The position numbers and the translations under genes are program-made. DNA of 64,000 bases from Lathyrus oleraceus (taxonomy: Eukaryota > Streptophyta > Magnoliopsida > Fabales > Fabaceae), in assembly GCF_024323335.1 (NCBI RefSeq), contig NC_066584.1, positions 238,433,494 through 238,497,493 on the forward strand, given 5' to 3'. Positions within the stretch are counted from its first letter, which is position 1. The number at the start of each line of letters is the position of its first letter. This document shows positions 35,022 through 46,131 of the stretch, in pieces. Below the pieces are notes generated by a model. That model was not told the DNA's origin. It did no database searches and saw nothing but the letters and a program-made list of their open reading frames with translations.

Positions 35022-36470
35022 ATGGATAAGCAAAGAAGGAATACGAAGAAGTACAGTTTCAGACAACCCGACTTGAAAGAGTTAAGGAGTTTGACATCCT
35101 ATATATTAGATCCCTTGGAATTCAAGGCTCGTCATGGGAAGCTTCTGTCTATTCTGACTACTCAAGTGGATGAAGGTCTAATGAGTGTGCTGGTGCAGTT
35201 CTATGATCCCTTGTACCGTTGCTTCACTTTTTTCGGATTTCCAGCTTTTGCCCACGCTTGAGGAGTATGCCTATCTTGTGGGCATACCTATCCTAGACCA
35301 ATTGCCGTTCAATGGCTTGGAGAGAGTTCCTTTTTCTCAAGAGATTGCTGATCTGTTGCGTATAGATGAATCTATTATTGGTGCTCATATGACTACCAAA
35401 GGTGGAATTCAAGGTCTCCCGTCTGATTTCCTCATTGATCAAGCTACTATGTTTGGGAAGGCCATGAGTGAGGACGCCTTTGAGGCCATATTTGTACTTC
35501 TCATCTATGGGCTAGTGTTATTCTCCAACATCGACAAGTTTGTGGATGTGCACGCCATTAGGATTTTCTCTACTCTTAATCTCGTTCCTACTCTGTTGGG
35601 TGACACTTATTTCTCTTTGCATATGACGAATGCAAAGGGCGGTGGTACTATTGTGTGCTGTTTGCCTCTGTTGTACAAGTGGTTTATTTCGCACTTGCCT
35701 CAGACGCTCACCTTCAAGGAGAACAAAGGATGTCTACGGTGGTCCACGAGACTTATGTCTCTCACTAATGATGATATCTTTTGGTACAACCGTGTATATG
35801 ATGGTGTGCAGATTATCGACTCTTGTGGTGAATTCTCCAATGTACCTCTTCTTGGTACATGCGGTGGAATTAACTACAACCCTATTTTGGCACGTCGTCA
35901 TCTTGGGTTCCCCCTAAAGGATAAACCCAATAACATTCTGTTAGAGGGTGTGTTCTTTCCGAAGGGTAAAGATCCCCAAGGCTTGAAGGGCAGGATGGTC
36001 CGCGCTTGGCGCAAGATCCATAAGAAAGGAAGGAGCTAGGTCCGAAGAACTGTATCACTTTGGAACCCTATACCTCTTGGGTTGGGAGGAGAGCTTCTGA
36101 GTACCTCATGGCTTATGAGTATCCAAGATCCACACCTTTGGTTGTGGCTGGGCCTTCAACCCTCCCTAGCCAAGGAGTAGAGGAGTTGAGAGACGAAGAC
36201 CGTTCACGAGCTTGGATCCGTGAACAAGAGGAGTTGCTTCAGCAGATCAGAGAGAAGGATGCTTTGATAGAGTTCCTTGAGTACCAGGTTATTGATGATC
36301 CTGATGACGCATTGACTTATCTAGTTCCTCAGTCTTCCAAGTTTTGGAAGAGGAAGTATGATCGACTCGCCAAAGAGAAGGCATATATGGAGGCAGCCTA
36401 TGAGAGGGAGGTGAAGAGGTTTCGTGCAGCTTATCTTCCGGTCTCAAGGGCTTTGGACGATTGCTTCTAG
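35022..36470 (+). pseudogene. Ogre-C ORF1 (DUF7745-like), two frameshifts
   Basis: ORF1 lies upstream of gag and is specific to Ogre-type elements; its function is unknown. Start ATG at 35022 (MDKQRRNTKKYSFRQPDLK). The first frame runs to 35261, but the protein continues in another frame from about 35230 (LPTLEEYAYLVGIPILDQLP). It contains DQATMFGKAMSEDAFEAIF and NAKGGGTIVCCLPLLYKWF, and the region ends at a TAG at about 36037. A third frame, 36060-36470, holds the C-terminal part: ASEYLMAYEYP, a predicted coiled coil (RSRAWIREQEELLQQIREKD) and a basic end. The first shift is near a T-run at 35226-35240. The family resembles plant mobile-domain/DUF7745 proteins. The repair state is clear, the molecular role is not. 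Confidence 0.75.
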
Positions 36471-36637
36471 GGATCCATAGGATGTTCATTTTCCTTCTCT
36501 CTTGTATTGTATTTTGTTACCAAGACTGTACTTCTTTGGCGTAAAAACATTTCCAAATATTAATTGACGTGATATTTCCCAGGATAGCTGACTCAGGCAT
36601 TCACCGATACGGTACCCGAAGGAATCAACAGAGAGCA

Positions 36638-39600
36638 ATGGAACATTTACAAGCAGAGCTCGCTGAGATGAGGATTCACATGAATCAGTTCATGGAAGTG
36701 GTCCAAGGAGTGGCTCAAGGACAGCAGGAGATTAGATTGTTGGTACAGGGGAATCCCCCTACTACTCAACCGGAGGTTGTGGCTGATCCTCCCGCTGGAG
36801 AGGCTAACGGGCCCAATGGACCGGGGCCTATCCCAATCCCACATGGCAACCTTGGTCAACAACCCATCCATGATGATCAAGAGGATCAATTCCCCCTGCT
36901 TCAGGAGGACTTTGGCATGGGCCATGGTATGGACCCTATGTTTCGGAGACTGGAAGAGAGGTTGAAAACTGTGGAAGGGCAGAATGCTCTTGGTGTGGAT
37001 GTTGCTGACTTAGGGCTGGTCCCAGGCGTGAGAGTTCCGCCAAAATTCAAAGTCCCCGTGTTTGATAAGTACAATGGCAACTCTTGCCCGAAGACTCATG
37101 TACAAGCTTACTTCCGCAAGTTGATCGCGTATTCTGATGATGAGAAGCTGCTCATGTACTTCTTCCAGGACAACCTAGCTGGGGCATCCTTGGAGTGGTA
37201 TATGAGGTTGGACAGAGCCCATATTCGCTGCTGGAGAGACTTGGCTGAGGCCTTTGTGAAGCAATATCAGTACAATGCGGATATGGCACCTGACAGGATT
37301 CAGCTTCAAAATCTGTCTCCCAAGAGCAACGAGTGCTTCAAAGAGTATGCTCAACGCTGGAGAGAATTGGCTTCCCGTGTTCAGCCTCCGATGTTGGAAA
37401 AATAGATGGCCAACATGTTTATGAACACACTTCCTGGATCTTATTTGGAGCATCTGGTGGGTTGCAACGCCTCGAATTTTTCTGATGTGGTCTCCACCGG
37501 TGAGAGGGTGGAGAACTACTTGAAGACATGTAAGATCCAAAATGGGGTTGGATCATCTTCGGGGTCAAATAAGTCGTTCTTAGGAGGACAGAAGAGGAGA
37601 GAAGGGGATGTAAATGCTATATCTTCTTATCAGAATAGGGGTAACCGGAGGAATAACTTTCAGAATTACCATCAACAACCTTATGTTGCAGCAGTGACCA
37701 TTCCAGCTGCAGCACCAGTGCAACAACAACAACCTCAACGTCAACAAAATCAATACCAACAACAACAGGGTAACAGACCTGCTTATCAACAGAGACAGAG
37801 GATGATGGATAGGTGTTTCGACACTCTTCCGATGTCGTATGCCCAGTTGCTTCCCAACCTTCAACATTTGCAACTTGTGCAGTTACGCACTTTGGCTCCT
37901 CCCTTGGCAGGCTTCCAGTGGGTTATGACGGCAATGCTAGGTGTAATTTCCACTCTGGGGCACCTGGACACACTATTGAGAACTGCAAAGCTTTTAAGCA
38001 CGTAGTTCAGGACCTTATTGATTCAAAGGCCATTAACTTTGCGCCGACTCCTAATGTTGTCAACAATCCTATGTCGTAGCGTGGTAGAGCAAATGTTAAC
38101 ATGGTTGAAGGAGAAGTCAAATTAGTCAAGGAGGTGTTGAAGCTGAAGACTCCGCTGTTAGAAATCAAAGAATACTTGCTAAACGCAGATGTTTTCCCCG
38201 GCTGTGGGAGCGGTTGTTTGGGTTGTGTTGCACAGAGTGGGGGTTGTGTGAAGCTGCAGTAGGGTATCCAGGCCTTGCTTGACGATGGTATCCTCCAAGC
38301 TGAAGACTTATCTTCCCAAAGGTCTGTTGAAGGGGTTGAAGAGAATGCAGATGTTGATCCTCTCTTTCCTGAAGATGCTGAAGAATTTACAAATGTTGTT
38401 CCTGTTGATGTTGTAATTTCCAATGACGTAATCAATTTTTCTGATGTTGTTGCTGATATTCCAAACATTGTGTTTGATTCTGATGTACTTGCTGAACTTG
38501 ATTCTGATGTTTCAGACGTTTGTACTTCAATAAATAAGATTTTTGAGTATGATTGTGACGTTGCCACTATCATAATTTTATACCCGACCACTCAGATCAG
38601 TGTGCCAGTAGCGTAACCGGTACCACCAGTGCGACCGCATCAATCCACTATGACCATCACGACCCCTGGTCCTTTAACTTTCACCAGCGAAAGGGCCATT
38701 CCTTGGCATTACGGGGGGAGTGTGTACACGCATGATCATGGAGTGGAGCAGCCACTGAAAGTAGAAGAGGTGTAGGATCAGAAGTTTGAACCTGGAATTA
38801 AGATAAAAGATCCCGCAGTGGACAATGTTGGTGGAATCGGGCGATTCACCAGAAGTGGTAGACTGTTCTCACCACCGGTTACCCAACCTGATAGTGCTGA
38901 CGCCGCGGCGAAGGCCAAAGGCAAACAAGTTGTGAATGAGGGTACCTCTGCACCACAGGCTGGCTCTGAGCCTGCTTTTATGAAGGATGTGGACGAACTT
39001 TTGAGAATTATAAAGAAAAGTGATTACAAGGTAGTCGATCAGTTGATTCAGATTCCATCCAAGATATCTATTCTCTCACTCCTGCTGTGTTCGGAGGCAC
39101 ACAGGGAGGCACTCCTGAAGGTCCTTAATGCTGCATAAGTGCCTCAGGAGATCTCAGTGAACCAACTAGAAGGGATCATTGCAAATGTTCATACAAGCAA
39201 CGAGTTGGGTTTTACTGATTCTGACTTGACGCCAGCTTGATGCAATCATAACAAGGCTTTGCACATCTCGATGGAGCGTAAAGACACTATGCTATCCCAT
39301 GTTCTAGTGGATACAAGTTCCTCTCTCAATGTGCTACCCAAGAGAGCCTTGTCAAGGTTAGATATAGAAGGTTTGATCTTGTGGTAAGAGCCTTCGATGG
39401 TTCTAAGAGGTCGGTGTTCGGAGAGGTAGAATTGCCAATTCAGATTGGATCACAAACCTTTAACACCGTGTTCTATGTGATGGATATCAGTCCTTCGTAT
39501 AGCTTCTTGTTGGGTCGTCCTTGGATCCACAATGCTGGGGAAGTCTCCTCGACCTTGCATCAGAAGATCAAGTTCCTGGTCAACGGAAGAATTATCACTG

Positions 39601-40085
39601 TCTGTGGTGAGGAGGATATTCTGGTCAGTAACCTGTCTACATTCAAGTATGTAGAGGTAGAAGGTGAGATTCATGAGACCCTATGTCAGGCCTTTGAGGC
39701 AGTTCAAGTCAAAGATGCAACTCCAGTGGAAGAGGTTGAAGAAGGTGCATCTTTGTCGTCCTTCAAGCAAGCACAAGCCTTGGTAAATTCAGGTGTTGCT
39801 CCCGGTTGGGGACGTCTGGTGGATTTACCTGTAAAGGAAGACAAGTTTGGGATTGGGTATCAGCCGGCATTGACTTCTACAACTTCAATGCCTCAGACTC
39901 GTCAGGGGCCGATTACTTTCTCCAGTGTTGGCATCATTCAGTACGGCCAGGTCTCTGCAATCAACGAAGAAGATGAGGATAGTGATTGCGACATTGACAA
40001 CTGGGTGCATCCAACGGTCCCGGGTGAAGTTCTCCGCAACTGGTCTTCTGAAGAGATTATCCAAGTCACTCTTCTTGAAGAGTAA
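36638..40085 (+). pseudogene. Ogre-C gag-protease, stops, frameshifts and mutated active site
   Basis: Probable start ATG at 36638 (MEHLQAELAEMRIHMNQF, coiled coil); the frame is open from 36569. Capsid block: AGASLEWYMRLDRAH, CWRDLAEAFVKQYQYN, FKEYAQRWRELASRV. An in-frame TAG is at 37403. A Gln-rich stretch lies near 37715-37800, then a frameshift near 37810. The zinc-type motif CNFHSGAPGHTIENC is near 37945. Further stops occur near 38077, 38260, 38614, 38773 and 39136. The protease active site is DTS (39310-39318) instead of DTG, which should abolish activity. A frameshift near 39380 leads into an open C-terminal part with SFLLGRPWIHNAG and a stop at 40083. Gag forms the particle; protease would cleave gag-pol. 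Confidence 0.85.
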
Positions 40086-40389
40086 TTTTCTTTGTTCATT
40101 CATGCATATCCAAGTCTTACGTTCCGCCCAGGGCGTAATGACTCATTGTAGGGCTCATCTATGTGGATACCTGCATTTTTTATCATAAATAAAGGACGTC
40201 TTTTTGCATTCAAATATTTTGTTCACTGTCTTTCTATTTTTGCAGTTTTCAAAAATAAAAAATATAAAAAATATATATATAAATTTGGCAATGTTTTGTT
40301 TAGTTTCCACTTCTTGTTCACACTCATAAGCACATACCATCACTCATGCAGATGCACGTCACCGGATCCTATTGATAACAGTTCTGCTA
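40086..40389 (+). other. Ogre-C protease/RT spacer, probable intron region
   Basis: T-rich spacer with AATAAA at 40188-40193, CTTTTTGCATTCAAA just after, a TTTTTGCAG acceptor-like site ending at 40245 and a second TGCAG ending at 40351. CTATTGAT follows, with the pol ATG at 40390. The last acceptor is conserved in order with Ogre-B. Splicing here would join gag-pro to pol, as described for other Ogre elements. Confidence 0.5.
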
Positions 40390-43300
40390 TGGCTCGCTTC
40401 GACTTTGAAAATCCAATCTTTCAAGCTGAAGAAGAGGGTGATGAAGACTGTGAACTCCCTAAAGAACTTGCCAGGTTATTAAAACAGGAGGAAAGGGTCA
40501 TTCAACCGCATCAAGAGTCTGTTGAAGTGATTAATCTCGGCACCGAGGACGCCAAGAGAGAAATCAAGATAGGGGCTGCTTTGGAAGATAATGTGAAGGA
40601 GGGGTTGATTGAATTGCTGCAAGAGTATGTTGACATCTTCGCTTGGTCTTATCAGGACATGCCAGGGCTTGACACAGACATTGTGGTACAGCATTTTCCT
40701 CTCAAGGAGGATTGTCCTCCGGTCAAGTAGAAGCTCAAAAGAACAAGACCAGAGATGGCTGTCAAGATAAAGGAAGAAGTGCAAAAACAGTTGGATGCAG
40801 GGTTTCTAACGGTTACAAATTATCCACCATGGGTTGCAAATATCGTTCCAGTACCTAAAAAGGATGGAAAGATACGGATGTGTGTTGACTACCGGGATCT
40901 GAACAGAGCTAGTCCTAAAGATGATTTCCCATTACCTCACATCGACGTTTTGGTGGATAACACGACTCAGTTCTCGGTATTCTCCTTCATGGATGGCTTT
41001 TCTGGCTATAATCAAATTAAGATGGCACCAGAAGACATGGAGAAGACAACTTTCATAACCCCATGGGGCACCTTCTGCTACAAGGTGATGTCGTTTGGTC
41101 TGAAAAATGCTGGGGAGACATATCAACTAGCCATGGTAACTCTTTTCCATGATATGATTCATCATGAAATCGAGGTTTATGTTGATGATATGATTGCCAA
41201 ATCTCAGACGGAAGAAGAACATCTGGTGAATTTGCAGAAATTGTTTGAGCGTTTGAGGAAATTCAAGCCGAGGCTTAATCCGAACAAGTGTACTTTCGGG
41301 GTGAGATCTGGAAAACTGTTGGGTTTTATTGTTAGTGTAAAAGGGATTGAGGTGGATCCGGCCAAAGTGAAAGCGATACAAGAAATGCCTGAGCCAAGAA
41401 CAGAAAAACAAGTCTGTGGTTTCTTAGGAAGGTTGAACTACATTGCAAGGTTCATCTCTCACCTAACAACCACGTGTGAGCCAATATTCAAATTGTTGAG
41501 AAAAGATCAAGCCATCAGGTGGAATGATGATTGCCAAAGGGATTTCGAGAAGATAAAAGAGTATTTGCAGAATCCTCCAATCCTTATGCCTCCAGTCCCA
41601 GGGAAACCGCTGATTATGTATTTGACAGTACTCGATAATTCCATGGGTTGTGTTCTCGGTCAACACGACGAGACAGGTAGGAAAGAGCATGCCATCTACT
41701 ACCTGAGTAAAAAATTCACAGATTGCGAGTCGAGATACTCAATGCTTGAAAAGACATGTTGTGCACTTGCATGTGCTACTAAGCGATTGAGACAATACAT
41801 GCTGACTCACACGACCTTACTAATCTCCAAAATGAATCCAGTCAAGTATATATTTGAGATGCCAGCTCTCACCGGAAGGGTGGCTCGTTGGCAAATGGTA
41901 CTGACAGAGTACGACATCCAGTATACATCCCATAAAGCCATCAAAGGGAGTATTCTGTCAGACTATCTTGCTCAGCAGCCGATTGATGATTATGAGTTGA
42001 CGAAGTTTGATTTTCTGGATGAAGACATCATGTTCCTCAAGATGAAAGACTGTGAAGATCCAGTTGTTGAGGAGGGACCTGATCCATATGAAAAGTGTAC
42101 TTTAATGTTTGATGGGGCCGTCAATGCCAAAGGAAGTGGAGTTGGTGCTGTCATTACCACTCTGAAAGGTGCCCACATGCCTTTCACCGCTCGTCTGACT
42201 TTTGAGTGCACCAATAATGAAGCTGAGTATGAAGCCTGTATCTTGGGTATCGAGCAAGCCATTGATTTGAGAATCAAGACTCTGGACATCTTCGAAGATT
42301 CAGCTCTAGTGATCAATCAAGTGAATGGTGATTGGAATACTCTCTAGCCTAATTTGGTCCCCTACAGAGATTACACGAGAAGACTGTTGACTTTCTTCAC
42401 AACAGTAAGGCTGTATCATATACCTCGTGATAAGAACCAGATGACAGATGCTCTTGCTACTCTTTCCTCCATGATCAAGGTGATTCGGTGGAACTATGCT
42501 CCCAGGATCGATGTTATGTGCCTTGATAGGGCCGCGTATGCGTTTGTTGTTGAACTGGTAGTTGATGATAAGCCCTGGTACCACGACATCAAGTGCTTTT
42601 TGAAGAATCAAGAGTACCCTGCAGGGGCATCCAACAATGATAGAAAGACTTTGAGGAGATTGGCAGGTAGTTTCTTCTTGAACAAAGACGATGTGCTGTA
42701 TAAGAGGAACTTCGACATGGTTTTGCTCAGATGCGTGGATAGACACGAAGCAGACATGTTAATGCAGGAAGTTCATGAAGGCTCCTTCGATACTCATGCC
42801 AGCAGACATGCAATGGCTAAGAGATTGTTCAGAGCGGGTTATTACTGGATGACCATGGAATCTGATTGTTTCAAATATGCTCGGAAGTGTCATAAATGCC
42901 ATATTTATGCTGATAAGGTGCACGTGCCGCCAAATCCTCTGAATGTGATGTCTTCGCCGTGGCCATTTGCTATGTGGGGCATTGATATGATTGGAAAGAT
43001 TGAGCCGACTGCTTCCAATGGGCATCGTTTCATCCTTGTTGCCATCGACTATTTCACCAAGTCGGTCGAAGCAGCGTCATTTGCGAAGGTCACCAGACAT
43101 GTGGTTACCCGATTCATCAAGAAAGAAATCATTTGTCGTTATGGGATTCCCGAAAGAATCATTACTGATAATGGTTCTAACCTCAATAACAAAATGATGA
43201 AGGAGTTGTGCAAGAACTTCAACATTCAACATCACAACTCTTCCCCTTATCATCCTAAGATGAACGGTGCTGTTGAGGCAGCAAATAAGAAAATAAAGAA

Positions 43301-43824
43301 GATTCTGCAGAAGATGTTCGTTACGTACAGAGATTGGCATGAGATGCTACCCTTCTCCTTGCATGGGTACCGTACTTCAGTACGTACATCGACCGGGGAA
43401 ACCCCTAACTCCCTTGTATGGTACGGAATCAATCGTACCTGTTGAAGTGGAGATTCCTTCTCTAAGAGTCCTGCTAGATGTCAAGTTAGACGAAGCTGAA
43501 TGGGTTCAGACAAGGTTCAATGAGTTGAGTCTTATCGAAGAGAAGCAAATGGCAGCCATTTGTCATGGGCAGTTGTATCAAAGTCGGATGAAGAGAGCCT
43601 TTGATCAGAAAGTGCGTCCTCGATGCTTCCAAGTCGGAGATTTGGTGTTGAAAAGGATCCTTCCTCCTCAGACAGATCACAGGGGCAAGTGGACTCCTAA
43701 CTATGATGGACCGTATATTGTCACCAAGGTTTTTGATGGTGGAGCCTTAATGCTTGCAACTATGGATGGTGAAAACTTCACTTCCCCTGTGAACTCAGAC
43801 GCAGTTAAAAAATACTTCGCATAA
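40390..43824 (+). pseudogene. Ogre-C pol (RT, RNase H, second RNase H, integrase), two stops and one frameshift
   Basis: Start ATG 40390 (MARFDFENPIFQAEEEG). A TAG at 40728 replaces Gln in CPPVKQK-type context. RT continues open: MCVDYRDLNRASPKDD, FMDGFSGYNQIKM and YVDD at 41178-41189. The first RNase H-like domain (about 41600-41850; LTVLDNSMGCVLGQHDETG) is followed by a second RNase H of archaeal type (about 42100-42330; LMFDGAVNAKGSG, NNEAEYEACILG, FEDSALVINQ). Two RNase H domains are a hallmark of the Tat/Ogre branch. A TAG is at 42345. Integrase (42750-43824): HEGSFDTHASRH, CHKCHIYAD, GIDMIGK, TDNGSN, NGAVEAANK. A one-base shift near 43417 separates the core from the C-terminal domain ending VNSDAVKKYFA. 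Three lesions only, so recently active. Confidence 0.92.
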
Positions 43825-44577
43825 AATAGACCCGCTGGACGATAAAACAAAATAGTCCAGGCAAAAAAATGGGCATCCCGGCGAACCAAGAAAATGAAAA
43901 AGGTTCGGGCAAAAGTTAGGGATTAAAAATGAAAAGATTGTATACCCGGTAAGTTGAAAACTGAAAGGGCAACTTAGGCAAAAATGGGTATCCCGGTGGA
44001 TTGAAAACCCGAAAGGGCGATCCAGGCAAAAATTAGGGATTAAGTGAATGGCTGCGTTCTGAGTAGTTCTGAATATCATCTCGTGTCGATAACCGGAAAC
44101 TTCCGAAGGATAGGAAACAATCCAATCACCTTTTTCGGAAAGCTGATCATCTGGAGGATCTTGAAGACGAGCGAATCATAGCAGAATTGGAACCCGATAG
44201 AAATCCATTTCACATTGCCATTAGATTAATTTCTGTTTTTTATCTGCTGTGCAATTACCTCTTTCCAGGGATTGCTTCCTGATGTAAATACCTATTCAGA
44301 GGTCACTCAATCAATAAAATCATGTTATTCAGTACATCTCTGTGTTCATTTTCATTTTACTGTTTTGTTTGCAAAAATGACGTCCAAATTTTTGATAAAT
44401 ATTGCATTATGAAACATAAGAGCTTTACAGGTACGTGCTTAATAAACATTGAAAATTGCTGTAAATTTTAAGTGCTTTGGATTGTCTATTCAGAACAGGT
44501 ACACTCTGGGCATTTCCTTAAGGTCCCCATCAAATGATCGCGGATGTTTTTCCTCAACAGTTGGAATTTGGTATCTT

Positions 44578-45360
44578 ATCCCTGCAGAGCTGATCCGAGC
44601 GTTGGATTTTTCAATCCTCAGCAGGCTCTCATTGATGTACTTCCCCAAGCATTTGTTTCAGATTATACATTCACCAGTAGAGTCGACAGTGTCTGACTGT
44701 ATATCCCCAGCGGAGTTGACAGTGTCTGACTGTATATCCCCAGCAGAGTTGTCAGTGCCAGACTGTATCTTCCAAGCAGAAGCGGCTGCTCCTCAAAGTT
44801 CGATGCCAGATCGATGATCTCGACGCTAGACCCATGGTCTCTTTCCTTGAAGCAGAATCTCGGTACCGTATCGGTGTTTGCTTCCCCTACTGAGTCGTCT
44901 CTCTCGCAGATTATGGTTGCCAGAACCACTGTCGCTTTCCTCAGCAGCAAGTTTTCAGTGCCATTCTCTCCCCAGTCAGAGCCTCGGTATTTTGTTATTT
45001 GCCAGAACACCGTGTGGCGGGTCATTTCCCCACAGAGTTCTTTGTGCTGTGCATCTCCAACAGCCTTGCCAGGGTCCAAAAGATGGTGATCATTTCCCCA
45101 GCAGAATTCCTTGCCTCAACTTAGCGTTCTCTCTAATCAAGCATTTCGCATCCCTGCATGTAGAATCATATTGTATTGCATCCTCCCAAATTGCGTAGCA
45201 TTTCCATTTTCATGGAGCATTACGCCATTGAAAATTCAAACATACGCATGTAAAGCATAAGGCATTCTCGGTATCCCAAGTGATAAGTCAGAAGTTGTTT
45301 CCAGTACTCAGACTGAAGATTGTTCATGACTTATCTTTATTATTCCCAGCAGGGGTCGTT
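44578..45360 (+). repeat. Array of tRNA-Arg-3'-end-like (anti-PBS) boxes in Ogre-C 3' UTR
   Basis: The reverse complement of the Ogre-C PBS is TCCCCAGCAGAGTCGCCA. Three boxes 33 bp apart match it at 15, 15 and 16 of 18 positions: 44671-44688, 44704-44721 and 44737-44754 (TCCCCAGCAGAGTTGTCA). Weaker copies lie near 44578, 44615, 44765, 44883 (13 of 18), 44969 (one extra base), 45027, 45095 (first 11 exact) and 45344. Several of the mismatches are C-to-T. Counted by eye. Confidence 0.75.
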
Positions 45361-45410
45361 GGCCCACGCGCCGCCTCAATTATCATTTTCCCTATTTTTG
45401 CCGATGCTGA

Positions 45411-45850
45411 CAGGCATGAAAGTTTTCGGTATTCAGAACGAAGTGGCATTCAGGCCAGTTTTCCGATGTTCAAATCGAAGAATTTTCCGACGTTCAGGTC
45501 GACGCAACTTGTGGCATTCAGGCCAAGTTTCCGGTATTCAGACCGAAGTGGCATTCAGGCCAGTTTTCCGATGTTCAGATCGAAGAAGTTTCCGACGTTC
45601 AAGTCGACGCAACTTGTGGCATTCAGGCCAAGTTTCCGGTATTCAGACCGAAGTGGCATCCAGGCCAGTTTTCTGATGTTTATATCGAAGAAGTTTCTGA
45701 CATTCAGGTCGATGCAACTTGTGGCATTCAGGCCAGTTTTCCGGTATTTAGACCGAAGTGGCATTCAGGCCAATTTCCCGGTGTTTAGACCGATGTTTGA
45801 TAATCAAGTATTGTCCGATGCTCAGATCGAAGTCATTTCTAGTATTCATA
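45411..45850 (+). repeat. 105 bp tandem repeat in Ogre-C 3' UTR
   Basis: GGTATTCAG/TTTAG..CGAAG marker sites at 45428, 45533, 45638 and 45743 give an exact 105 bp period, about four units. Each contains smaller related parts (GTTTTCCGATGTTCAGATCG, GTGGCATTCAGGCC). Because 105 is divisible by three, the array shows a long open frame that is not a gene. Confidence 0.9.
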
Positions 45851-46131
45851 TTGATGAGCGGCATTCAGGCCATGGTTATTTCTGTGTTACTATTTATTTT
45901 GGTATTCAGGCAAACATTCCTTATTTCGATGTTCAGACCGATTCTCACCGTACCAGACGGATTCTTTTTCAAGACCACCTCTTGGCGGATTATGACAGGC
46001 ATTGTTACTTCATTTTTTCACTTCAGTGTAAATTTTCGGGCTTTTATCGTATTCAATCACTTGATACCTCGAAAGTGCGAAAGCCGTTGCTATCTTCCTT
46101 TCGGGTCTCTAGTTGATTGAATAGGGGTAGT

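Larger units (their letters stand above)
43825..46131 (+). other. Ogre-C 3' UTR and polypurine tract
   Basis: Starts with repeats of the GAAAGGGCAACTTAGGC / TATCCCGGTGGATTGAAAA type (43825-44040). AATAAA is at 44313-44318. The anti-PBS array (44578-45360) and the 105 bp array (45411-45850) follow. The tract AATAGGGGTAGT (46120-46131) precedes the 3' LTR. No genuine gene seen. Confidence 0.75.

Noticed and set aside
44671..44754. tRNA-Arg-like sequences as possible tRNA genes or SINE heads
   Set aside because: Only the 18 nt 3' end is matched; no cloverleaf, anticodon arm or A/B boxes are visible.
45280..46116. 278-codon open frame with 35-residue repeats
   Set aside because: Explained by the 105 bp tandem repeat, whose length is a multiple of three; no similarity to known proteins.
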